Of a stretch of DNA of 5,576 nt, positions 1 through 5,377 are shown in pieces. Under the pieces are notes generated by a model. The model was not told the origin of the DNA. It made no database searches and was given only the letters and a program-made list of their open reading frames with translations. How positions within the stretch are numbered: position 1 is the first letter of the stretch; every line of letters starts with the position of its first letter. The position numbers and the translations under genes are program-made. The stretch comes from Chlamydia trachomatis (GTDB lineage Bacteria > Chlamydiota > Chlamydiia > Chlamydiales > 2-12-FULL-49-11): NCBI GenBank assembly GCA_945877885.1, contig CAMCSI010000093.1, positions 1-5,576 on the forward strand, written 5' to 3'.

Positions 1-859
1 TATCTTCTGGATGTTTCATTTTGTCATCTACAGCAGAAAGGTAGAAGTTCATCTTCCCTACAAATTCGGGCTTGAAATCTGTTGTCTTCAGCTCAACTAC
101 AATAAAGCATCTAAGCTTGTAATGGTAGAAGAGCAAATCGATGTAAAAATCCCTGCCTCCAACTTCGAGATGAACCTGGCGGCCTACTAGAGAAAAACCA
201 GCTCCAAGCTCGAGCAAAAATCTTTGGACGTGATCCAATAATCCTGATTCAAGTTCTTGCTCATCATGCTTATCTCTTAGGGTCAAAAAATCAAAGCAGT
301 AGGGATCTTTTAATGCTTGATGAGCCAAGTCAGATTGAGGAGAAGGTAGGGTTGTTTGAAAATTATTGATGGCTTTTCCTTCTCGTCTATGAAGGCCACT
401 ATCTAGCCAGTGCATTAAGACGCTCCGACTCCAGCCATGCTCAATCGCTTTATGGGCATACCAGAGTCTATCCTGGAGAGTTTCAAGCTTTTGGAGGAGA
501 AGGATGTTATGACCCCATGGAATTTGGCCAACAACCTGTTGGCTAATTGTAAATTCTGGATATTCCTTTGCAAATTGAACCATATATTTGATGTTTGTTA
601 AAGAAAACCCCTTCATCTCTGGAAAGGTAGATTTTAGGTCTTTGGCTAAATTTTCGACGGTCTTGGCGCCCCAGCCCTCATCTTTCTGTTTGAGATGGAT
701 TTTAGAGCCTATTTCCCAGTAAAGATTAATGAGTTCGTGGTTTACAGCTAGGGCAGCTTTTACCTGAGAGGTTAAGATCTTTTCTTTAATCTCTTTGAAG
801 AATGCTTTGTATTCTTTCAGATCTTTGGCTTGAACTTTTTCGACTGTATTAGATGACAT
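1..859 (-). CDS. YhcG/DUF1016-family PDDEXK nuclease, C-terminus beyond window
   Basis: The frame is open from the ATG at 859 to the window edge, giving 286 residues with no stop. The N-terminal half (about 10-160) is helical and matches the DUF1016 N-terminal domain, with the family-like stretches INLYWEIGSKI, GWGAKTVENLA, FSLTNIKYMVQFA and QIPWGHNILLL. The C-terminal half is the PDDEXK nuclease fold. It shows GRDFYIDLLFYH (candidate catalytic Asp241), then FIVVELKTTDFKPEF (Glu256 and Lys258 of the ExK motif), then KMNFYLSAVDD. The family usually runs to about 340-370 residues, so some 50-80 are missing only because the window ends. Family members are DNA-repair-type nucleases, often found in mobile or defence regions; the substrate here is unknown. 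The start is supported by AAGAGGG a few bases upstream. The gene stands alone, just downstream of a terminator-bearing repeat. The visible part is intact and all catalytic residues are present. Confidence 0.93.
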   Translation of the reverse strand, partial: MSSNTVEKVQAKDLKEYKAFFKEIKEKILTSQVKAALAVNHELINLYWEIGSKIHLKQKDEGWGAKTVENLAKDLKSTFPEMKGFSLTNIKYMVQFAKEYPEFTISQQVVGQIPWGHNILLLQKLETLQDRLWYAHKAIEHGWSRSVLMHWLDSGLHRREGKAINNFQTTLPSPQSDLAHQALKDPYCFDFLTLRDKHDEQELESGLLDHVQRFLLELGAGFSLVGRQVHLEVGGRDFYIDLLFYHYKLRCFIVVELKTTDFKPEFVGKMNFYLSAVDDKMKHPED

Positions 860-863
860 TTTG

Positions 864-915
864 CCCTCTTGGGTAGTAAGTCGGAAAATGTAGCACAAAG
901 GAGCGAAAAACTAAA
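864..915 (-). promoter_or_regulatory. Likely promoter and Shine-Dalgarno of the YhcG gene
   Basis: Reading on the minus strand, AAGAGGG (870-864) precedes the ATG at 859 by four bases and is a good ribosome-binding site. Further up lie TACATT (892-887) as a -10 and TTTAGT (915-910) as a weak -35, 17 bp apart. This would put the transcript start near 880. The Shine-Dalgarno is convincing; the -35 match is poor, so the promoter is a suggestion only. Confidence 0.35.
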
Positions 916-920
916 TAGTT

Positions 921-1002
921 TTTACTGCAGTTTCATTTAGTCTAGTGCGTAAAAAGTGCGTAGTTTTAATAAAAAAACCATCTCTAAATGAGATGGCTTA
1001 AT
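921..1002. repeat. Direct repeat copy A (arm-like motifs plus terminator)
   Basis: This stretch matches 4151-4229 nearly base for base. The first ten bases differ at two positions; the spacer after the second motif differs slightly; the rest, from TTTCATTTAG to GGCTTAAT, is the same. It contains two GTGCGTA motifs, at 945-951 and 956-962, exactly 11 bp apart, and then a hairpin followed by T residues on the minus strand. The 25 bp at 938-962 recur a third time at 4361-4385. Similarity to copy B stops at 1002, where copy B runs into a tRNA 3' end. Short direct repeats with 11-bp periodicity resemble arm-type binding sites of tyrosine integrases, so this is probably the end of an integrated element. 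Confidence 0.85.
971..996 (-). terminator. Rho-independent terminator (copy A)
   Basis: On the minus strand CCATCTC, loop ATTTA and GAGATGG form a perfect 7-bp stem, followed by seven T residues (977-971). It sits just after the TAA at 1000-998 that ends a short fossil frame. It would stop transcription coming from the right before it reaches the YhcG gene, which must then use its own promoter. Confidence 0.7.
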
Positions 1003-1054
1003 ACAGTCTTGTTCCGTTGGATGTTCTAAGGAAATCTTCAAGAGAAGAAATGAT
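998..1054 (-). pseudogene. Possible C-terminal gene remnant ending at the repeat
   Basis: A minus-strand frame reads IISSLEDFLRTSNGTRLY followed by TAA, and the stop abuts terminator copy A. It looks like a natural protein C-terminus placed before a terminator. An in-frame TGA at 1057-1055 and the hairpin element from 1059 cut it off upstream, and I see no continuation beyond that element. The family is not recognised. Eighteen codons are too few to prove coding, so this is a weak call. Confidence 0.25.
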
Positions 1055-1058
1055 TCAA

Positions 1059-1154
1059 TAGACATCTTACATAACTAAACTTTTTAGTATAAAATCTTTT
1101 GCCTCTTTAGGCGAACGATTTTATACTAAAAAGTTTAGTTATGTAAGATGTCTA
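1059..1154. mobile_element. MITE-like perfect hairpin element flanked by TA
   Basis: Two 38-base arms, 1059-1096 and 1117-1154, are exact reverse complements with no mismatch. Inside them the pairing resumes after one mismatch and closes on GCCT-CTTT-AGGC, so almost the whole 96 bp folds on itself. The outermost bases on each side are TA, and the element proper would read GACATCTTAC to GTAAGATGTC. IS630/Tc1-mariner elements insert at TA and duplicate it, so a short non-autonomous member of that group is the best guess. There is no coding capacity. A large RNA hairpin would form on either strand. It lies 30 bp before the start of the plus-strand gene at 1185. Confidence 0.7.
1099..1127 (+). 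promoter_or_regulatory. Candidate promoter inside the hairpin element
   Basis: TTGCCT (1099-1104) and TATACT (1122-1127) are separated by 17 bp, matching the sigma-70 layout with 4/6 and 5/6 consensus bases. It points right, toward the gene at 1185, and would start RNA near 1134. The mirror-image sequence on the minus strand has TCGCCT in place of TTGCCT because the loop is not symmetrical, so the plus direction is favoured. Confidence 0.4.
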
Positions 1155-1184
1155 ATATATCAATCAACAAAAGACTGAAAGACA

Positions 1185-1580
1185 ATGATAAGAGAACTAA
1201 TATGCCTGGTTAGCTTGCAAGCGAGTGTTTTTGCAATGAATTGGAATGAAGTTATAGGAAGCCATAACGAACTCTTCTCAGATAAAAGTGTTGTAGAAAA
1301 ACAATACGAAGCTTTTAGCAAATCGGAAACACCTGCGATTGTCGATTCAAGGATTAAAGCAATACCTATTTGTGAGAATCATGAAGAGCTAATAGACCTT
1401 AGGCTAATGAATATTGAAAGCAGACTTGCTCTTGCAAAATCCCTAATCTACCAGCACCTTTCTCAATCAAAATATTTTTGTAAACACGACCCTTTAGCAT
1501 CCTCATTAGGAGAGCAGGCGGGCAAAGCTCTAGAATTTAAAAAGGGGTTGCCCCCTCCTTTACCGTCACAAGGCTTTTAG
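1185..1580 (+). CDS. Short protein resembling a truncated D-Ala-D-Ala dipeptidase N-terminus
   Basis: 131 residues. The first 17 (MIRELICLVSLQASVFA) could be a weak export signal. The body contains AIPICENHEELIDLRLMN near residues 58-75 and a helical LALAKSLIYQHLSQSKYF after it. This order resembles the opening of family M15D (VanX-like) D-alanyl-D-alanine dipeptidases, where an I-P-I-x-E-N-x-E-x-L-x-D-L-R stretch precedes a YxxL-type helix. The zinc-binding His and Asp motifs that follow in that family are absent: the protein ends in a Pro-rich tail, GLPPPLPSQGF. If the relationship holds, this is a truncated and inactive remnant; otherwise it is a small hypothetical protein. No good Shine-Dalgarno precedes the ATG (only GAAAG, three bases away). 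Transcription could come from the promoter in the hairpin element. It converges with the minus-strand gene ending at 1723. Confidence 0.5.
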   Translation: MIRELICLVSLQASVFAMNWNEVIGSHNELFSDKSVVEKQYEAFSKSETPAIVDSRIKAIPICENHEELIDLRLMNIESRLALAKSLIYQHLSQSKYFCKHDPLASSLGEQAGKALEFKKGLPPPLPSQGF

Positions 1581-1722
1581 GAAGATTATAAGCACAAAAC
1601 TCAGATTTAAAACACAGTAATAATGATGAGGCTAAAAAGCGTAGGTTTACATTCCAATTTCCTTAAGCTTCTCAATTTTTTTCGCAGTAATATAGACTCA
1701 TAACAAAACTTGTTAGAAGCTA

Positions 1723-2778
1723 CTAACATGATTCAATCAATTTTAATGCTTGAGCTTTTGCCTTTTCCCATTCTTTCTTTTTACTACTGAAAACAGGTGT
1801 GTTCAAAGTATTTTTAGCAAGTTCTTGGGCTTTTTTTAGATAGCTTGCAGCAGCTTCAAGATTGGTCTCTTTGAGAAAATTGTACGCTTTTACATGTAGC
1901 TCAATCCATGCATATTTTTTTTCCCACTCTTCATGATTTACATACACTGTAGAAAAGCGGTTTGCTACATAATCTAGATTGCTATATTTAACTACATAAG
2001 GAAGCACTCGATCTATAAAATTCAGGTTTCTATCTGGGCAAGGAATTAATAAACAATACTCTTTATCAAAAAGGAGCCTTAAAACCTTCCTCTTATCATA
2101 TTGGATGTCGCTCCATTCATTATCAAGTTTATAAAGCATTTCTTCTGCAATAGGAACTAGAGAATTCCAGTAAAAAGCAACCTCTTTAAACTCTACACCA
2201 TCTTTATAGTATATAGTTTCTTTGCTTAAGTTATTCATGAAATACAAAGTATTTCGGATTTTAAATACTTTAAGGATATCTTGTATTTGTACAATTTCAG
2301 TTATAAGTAAAATGTCTTGAAGGATAGGACAATTGAGGTTTCTTTCCAGATCTAAGATTTGCAAAAAATACCCTTTATGTTCTTCCATTCCCAGATAAGT
2401 ATTTTTATCCTTTATTAGATAAGAATAAGTAAAGTGGACATCACAGCAGTTATAATTTAAATTATAAGCTAAATCAATTAGGTTTTGATAGGTGTCAAAA
2501 ATCGCTAACTCTTCTTCGGAAAAACCAGCCAAAACACTATCTCTTAAAGAAGTGTTTGTTAAAGCTATCTTTGCCGATTTGACAAAGGGGGTTATATCCT
2601 CTCTTTCAGATTGATATTCATTTGCTTGGATTGTAAACAACTCTTTATAGAGATAAAATTGCTGGTCTATATAAAAAGTATCAGCAAGAGCCTCTTTAAT
2701 TTCCATAATTCTTGTTTCGTTTGATACAGAAAATAGATTTAAGGACAAAATGCAAATTAGTAATGAGAATTTTTTCAT
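1723..2778 (-). CDS. Exported hypothetical protein, helical
   Basis: 351 residues, family not recognised. The N-terminus MKKFSLLICILSLNLFSVSNE has a Lys-Lys start and a hydrophobic core of about 14 residues, so it is probably a Sec signal peptide. Cleavage would be near residue 19; there is no lipobox. The mature part is mainly helical and rich in Leu, Tyr, Glu and Lys. It has a Cys-Cys pair (NYNCCDVHF, about residue 110) and further scattered Cys. The last 60 residues (AYNFLKETNLEAAASYLKKA onward) look like a TPR-type or similar helical hairpin. There are no catalytic motifs I can name. It is a single gene with its own strong promoter and no partner in the same direction within 150 bp. Export plus helical repeats would suit a periplasmic or secreted protein, but no function is supported. 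Confidence 0.8.
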   Translation of the reverse strand: MKKFSLLICILSLNLFSVSNETRIMEIKEALADTFYIDQQFYLYKELFTIQANEYQSEREDITPFVKSAKIALTNTSLRDSVLAGFSEEELAIFDTYQNLIDLAYNLNYNCCDVHFTYSYLIKDKNTYLGMEEHKGYFLQILDLERNLNCPILQDILLITEIVQIQDILKVFKIRNTLYFMNNLSKETIYYKDGVEFKEVAFYWNSLVPIAEEMLYKLDNEWSDIQYDKRKVLRLLFDKEYCLLIPCPDRNLNFIDRVLPYVVKYSNLDYVANRFSTVYVNHEEWEKKYAWIELHVKAYNFLKETNLEAAASYLKKAQELAKNTLNTPVFSSKKKEWEKAKAQALKLIESC

Positions 2779-2787
2779 AGTGCAAAA

Positions 2788-2816
2788 ACTATACTAATTT
2801 TATTCTTATTTAACAA
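2788..2816 (-). promoter_or_regulatory. Promoter of the exported protein, near-leaderless
   Basis: On the minus strand TTGTTA (2816-2811), a 17-bp spacer and TATAGT (2793-2788) form a good sigma-70-type promoter. The ATG begins at 2778, only nine bases after the -10. Transcription should start around 2782-2780, leaving a leader of a few bases at most. No Shine-Dalgarno is present, in agreement with leaderless or near-leaderless translation. Confidence 0.55.
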
Positions 2817-2932
2817 GAAAATTTCAGCAACTTGTAGATTTTTTTTTAAGAAGTTGTAAATTTAAAAATATTTTCATTTTTAGAATGCGAGAAATTTAAA
2901 AGAGTCTTTTTTGGCTTTTAAGAGTTGTTCTA

Positions 2933-3491
2933 TTAATTTTGAAAAGCTTTGAATCCACGAATAAGATCTTCTTGTGCCCAAGGATAAATTCCCGAATCTG
3001 TTAAAAATTGGAGTGCTAAAAGGATAAACTCAGCACATTCAAGAGGAGTGCTAGTTTGAAATATTTCTTCCTCACACCCTTGCTGAATCAGTTTAGGGTA
3101 TAACGGAGCTTGTTTCATCAAAGTAGCAACAAGCAGCCTTGTATGCATTGCTTCATTTCCCTTTTTATGAAGTTTTTCTATAAAGGATTGAGCTACCATT
3201 TTATTACCCTCCTCAACAATAGTCTGAATTTTTTCCAAAGCATTACCTTTGGTTTTCTCCATTAAGAGCGTTATCTTTTCAAGATGCTCATTGACTATAT
3301 CTTCAACAACAGCCTCTAAAAGGTCTTCTTTTGATGTAAAATAATGATAAATGGTTCCTTTGGCGATGCCAAGGCGGTCCATAACATCTTGCATGGTGGT
3401 TTTGTCATAATCTTTTGTCAGAAATAAATTACGGGCGGCTTTTATGATTTCAGCTTTTCTCTGATTAGGTTTTTTTAATAATTCTTATCAT
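2933..3491 (-). CDS. TetR/AcrR-family transcriptional regulator, frameshifted near its start
   Basis: The in-frame ATG at 3394 gives only 153 residues and starts inside the DNA-binding domain. The same frame continues upstream with PNQRKAEIIKAARNLFLTKD and YDKTT, the usual first helix of TetR proteins, but reaches a TAA at 3487-3485 without any start codon. An ATG at 3491 reads MIRIIKK in the neighbouring frame. Removing one base from the A7 run (3476-3470) joins the two into a normal 185-residue TetR. In that numbering the helix-turn-helix is about 33-51, with recognition helix AKGTIYHYF. The rest is the variable ligand-binding and dimer domain. Such proteins are dimeric repressors usually released by a small molecule. 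The target is unknown, since no divergent or co-directional partner is adjacent. GAAAGG lies about seven bases before the ATG at 3491, inside the IS30-derived end. It may be a pseudogene, may be rescued by slippage, or the extra A may be a sequencing error. Confidence 0.8.
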
Positions 3492-3493
3492 AA

Positions 3494-3830
3494 GGCCCTT
3501 TCAAGCCTGAAGTGCACAGAAATAAGCATGGAAAATTTTAGAAATTCATATTGTGCACCTCGACTATATCATACCTGCAGATAGTCTATCAAATACTTCT
3601 GATGGGGTCTCAAAACCAAGAACTTTTCAATGACCTAGCAATTGAGCTTTTAGAATCTCCTCTTTCTTTTAAAATAAAAATTTGAGATCTTTGAGCATAG
3701 GTTAGGTGATGATAGCCTTTGGGCATAAACTCTCCTTGTGGTTTTTTGGTTAATTTCACAATAGAGATTTTTTCATCACCTGCCTATTCTTTTTTTAATT
3801 CATTTTGTGCACTTCACTTTTGAAATGGCG
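3494..3830 (-). mobile_element. Internally deleted IS30-family element
   Basis: Both ends carry the same inverted repeat. TGAAGTGCACA at 3508-3518 is matched by its complement at 3806-3816. Outside it the match continues imperfectly through GGCCCTTTCAA (3494-3504) and the reverse of CGCCATTTCAA (3830-3820), giving ends of about 25 bp. The third relative at 5448-5472 shows the same layout. Between the ends lie only the first and last parts of an IS30 transposase, joined by a deletion near 3621-3627. At about 337 bp it cannot move by itself but could be mobilised by a full-length relative. Its boundary lies three bases before the TetR start codon, in the same transcription direction. Confidence 0.75.
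3564..3726 (-). pseudogene. IS30 transposase remnant, internal deletion
   Basis: From the ATG at 3726, preceded by a strong AAGGAGA Shine-Dalgarno, the frame reads MPKGYHHLTYAQRSQIF, then ILKERGDSKSSIARSL. This is the start and helix-turn-helix of IS30 transposases, which bind the terminal repeats. After residue 34 it shifts into SSWF and stops (TGA at 3612-3610). One frame over, KVLGFETPSEVFDRLSAGMI ends at a TAG at 3566-3564; this is the family C-terminus that follows the catalytic Glu region. About 250-300 residues, including the whole DDE core, are missing. The joint lies in AAAAGTTCTTGG, so a short-homology deletion is likely. Confidence 0.8.
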
Positions 3831-4150
3831 TAATAAAAAAATGATGGAAAAAAGAAGATAAAATAAAAACTTTTAAAATGGATTGTAAGCTTTTATCCGA
3901 AAAATTCAACCATTACTCAATCAAACCACTTAGTTAAACACTCTTTGAGAAATAAGATAACTGAGTCAAACAGATTCCCCTCAGTATCAATCCTCTCAAA
4001 TATACATTTAAGATCAAATACTTTTATATATTTCTAGAAAGAATCATTTTCACAAATATACTAAAAACTCAATTTCATAAAAAAAGACAAATTCACAGCA
4101 TTTACAAAAATCACATAATTTAAAGTAAAGATCAGCGTTTTATTGCCTAC
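3831..4150. other. Gene-poor AT-rich stretch
   Basis: About 320 bp with no intact gene on either strand. Multiple stops occur in all frames apart from the short minus-strand open stretch listed separately (3917-4033). I see no RNA gene, strong promoter or terminator here. It looks like decayed sequence between the IS30 relic and direct repeat copy B. Confidence 0.6.
3917..4033 (-). pseudogene. Possible gene fossil, 38 codons
   Basis: Between a TAG at 4036-4034 and a TGA at 3919-3917 the minus strand reads KYIKVFDLKCIFERIDTEGN, then LFDSVILFLKECLTKWFD. The composition is protein-like: mixed charged and hydrophobic residues with an amphipathic C-terminal helix. There is no ATG, GTG or TTG start in the stretch. 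Upstream, a different frame gives a few codons beginning MKLSF before a stop. It may be the tail of a decayed gene, but no family is recognised and chance is possible. Confidence 0.2.
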
Positions 4151-4229
4151 TTTAATGCACTTTCATTTAGTCTAGTGCGTAAAAAGTGCGTAATTTAAAA
4201 AAAACCATCTCTAAATGAGATGGCTTAAT
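4151..4229. repeat. Direct repeat copy B (arm-like motifs plus terminator)
   Basis: This is the second copy of the repeat at 921-1002, with the same two GTGCGTA motifs 11 bp apart (4175-4181 and 4186-4192) and the same hairpin. It ends at 4229, exactly where a tRNA 3'-end fragment begins on the minus strand. In copy A that tRNA fragment is missing. The two copies enclose about 3.2 kb containing the hairpin element, three genes and the IS30 relic. Confidence 0.85.
4197..4223 (-). terminator. Rho-independent terminator (copy B)
   Basis: It has the same 7-bp CCATCTC/GAGATGG stem and 5-base loop as copy A, followed by eight T residues on the minus strand. Placed directly after a tRNA 3' end, it looks like the original terminator of that tRNA gene. 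At present it could end transcripts of the lipoprotein gene whose stop is at 4434. Confidence 0.7.
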
Positions 4230-4252
4230 TGGAGGTGGGGAGACTCGAACTC
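4230..4252 (-). other. tRNA 3'-end fragment, candidate attachment core
   Basis: On the minus strand these 23 bases read as the end of a tRNA: G, A, G, then T-loop TTCGAGT, T-stem strand CTCCC, acceptor strand CACCTCC and discriminator A. The partner strands are missing. The five bases before the loop (TAGAG) pair with only three of the CTCCC bases, and no GGAGGTG acceptor 5' strand occurs within the preceding 100 bases. It is therefore a fragment, not a gene. Serine-type tRNAs and tmRNA often end this way, but the identity cannot be fixed. Phages and islands carry such fragments as the core of their attachment sites. Confidence 0.65.
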
Positions 4253-4360
4253 TAGCCTTGTTTACAAATCAGATGAAAGAAAATCAAACAACATCAATAA
4301 AATCAACTGTTCCTAAAAATTTACATACTCCACTTCACTCTGCTATTTGCCTCTTTTTTG

Positions 4361-4397
4361 TAGTCTAGTGCGTAAAAAGTGCGTAAAAAATGCGTAC
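4361..4397. repeat. Arm-like repeat copy C, three motifs
   Basis: The 25 bases at 4361-4385 are identical to 938-962 and 4168-4192. They hold GTGCGTA at 4368-4374 and 4379-4385, and a third, ATGCGTA, follows at 4390-4396. All three are spaced exactly 11 bp and point the same way. The terminator hairpin of copies A and B is not present here. It lies 109 bp from the tRNA fragment, on the side opposite copy B. Confidence 0.8.
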
Positions 4398-4433
4398 ATT
4401 TTAAATAAATTATATCCTTAAGGAAAGAAAGAA

Positions 4434-5165
4434 CTATTTTATCGCATTGATTTTTTCTAAAAGTTTCTTATCATTTCGGATACTATAATGGATTTTCTTT
4501 GATGTATTTTCGGCAATATGGTTTTGCGATGCAATTAGCAATACCGGAAACACCTCACTAAGATCTTCTGAATGCCCAACGCTATTTGCTGTTGTACACC
4601 AGATCTTCTGATCATCTTTATTTTTTTTCGTTCCCCATACCTTCTTTAAATCAAACGCACTTAACATCATATGCCTAGCAAATACAACTTCCATTCCAAC
4701 ATGTGGTGAATATCCGATAATTCCATAGGATGGTGTATAACTGGTTTTTTGATTGTAATATATGGAACTACCAAAAGTATTGATCGTTCCGTTAGTTGTC
4801 GATGAGGCGATCCCTGTTTGCCCAAAGATTGGTAAGTAATATACGTATTCTCGGTACTGAGGATCACTAATTCCATAAGAGAGTTTAATCGCAATTTCGG
4901 CATCCGATATACTATTTGCTTTATTAAAACCTTTTAAATTCAAAACTTTATCTGTATACTCTGCAAATTCCTGAAACAGTAGATTACTTTTATTACCGTC
5001 ATGATTTCCATTCATAAGAACGTAAGTTTTTTTTTGATGTGCTGAAGGGGTGCAGATTGAATCAACACTTACTTCATAAGATACGTATCTAGCGCATGAA
5101 CTTAGAGATGTTGCTACTAAAACTCCTAATCCAAATAGCACTATCTTCCTGATATTTACACCCAT
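4434..5165 (-). CDS. Lipoprotein, DUF4136-like
   Basis: Starting at the ATG at 5165 the protein has 243 residues. GGAGG seven bases upstream supports this start, as does the directly following signal MGVNIRKIVLFGLGVLVATS with lipobox LSSC (lipidated Cys24). A GTG at 5198 would add 11 residues ahead of a normal signal peptide and is less likely. The mature part has a run KKTYVLMNGNHDGNKSNLLF, then a helix (FAEYTDKVLNLKGFNKANSI), then SDAEIAIKLSYGISDP. This pattern, two short strands around a helix and then a strand of alternating hydrophobics, resembles DUF4136-type lipoproteins. A Gly/Ser/Tyr-rich middle (about 115-160) and a helical C-terminus ending KKLLEKINAIK follow. It should be a membrane-anchored protein facing the periplasm. 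Its role is unknown. It is a single gene; the nearest downstream terminator is in repeat copy B. Confidence 0.8.
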   Translation of the reverse strand: MGVNIRKIVLFGLGVLVATSLSSCARYVSYEVSVDSICTPSAHQKKTYVLMNGNHDGNKSNLLFQEFAEYTDKVLNLKGFNKANSISDAEIAIKLSYGISDPQYREYVYYLPIFGQTGIASSTTNGTINTFGSSIYYNQKTSYTPSYGIIGYSPHVGMEVVFARHMMLSAFDLKKVWGTKKNKDDQKIWCTTANSVGHSEDLSEVFPVLLIASQNHIAENTSKKIHYSIRNDKKLLEKINAIK

Positions 5166-5228
5166 TCTCATCCCTCCCACAGTAGATTTTGCTCCCACTA
5201 TTTCCTAATTCATTGTTAACGAAAAATA

Positions 5229-5257
5229 ATAACAAAAAGTAACATTAAATAAAACAA
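5229..5257 (-). promoter_or_regulatory. Weak promoter candidate for the lipoprotein gene
   Basis: TTGTTT (5257-5252), a 17-bp spacer and TGTTAT (5234-5229) lie 64 bp upstream of the preferred start. Each box matches consensus at about four positions. The A/T-only palindrome at 5260-5297 lies immediately upstream, where an UP element would be expected. The very AT-rich setting makes chance matches easy. Confidence 0.25.
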
Positions 5258-5259
5258 AC

Positions 5260-5297
5260 AATTATAATTTAATTATAAATATAATTAAATTATAATT
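5260..5297. repeat. A/T-only perfect palindrome
   Basis: Arms of 17 bases (5260-5276 and 5281-5297) are exact complements around AAAT. Every base in the element is A or T. It stands upstream of the lipoprotein gene and could act as an UP element, a protein-binding site or a cruciform-prone spacer. Further short AT repeats follow to about 5310. Confidence 0.6.
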
Positions 5298-5377
5298 TTA
5301 TAATTACATATAACTTTTAAGGAATGTTTCCTAATTCACCAGAACCTTTCCCTTGATACTTGGCATTTTTCTCGAGA

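Noticed and set aside
1539..1554. Minus-strand GGGG-CAA-CCCC hairpin followed by five T, as a terminator for the gene ending at 1723
   Set aside because: The stem is only four to five pairs, it lies inside the plus-strand coding region, and it is 170 bp past the stop codon. Codons for the Pro-rich tail explain it.
1647..1700. Minus-strand tail reading VYITAKKIEKLKEIGM then TAA
   Set aside because: Protein-like but only 16 codons, preceded by a stop, with no terminator or partner to support it.
2882..2925. AT-rich hairpin downstream of TetR as a terminator
   Set aside because: The stem is weak (about seven mostly A-T pairs) with a loop near 12 bases and no clean T run.
4230..4320. A complete tRNA gene on the minus strand, with an anticodon-loop-like TTGTAAA at about 4260-4266
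   Set aside because: No acceptor 5' strand, no D arm, and the anticodon and T stems do not pair. Only the 3' 23 bases fit a tRNA.
4667..4903. A 78-codon minus-strand frame
   Set aside because: It lies wholly within the lipoprotein gene in another frame; the lipoprotein has signal peptide, lipobox and ribosome-binding site, this one has none.
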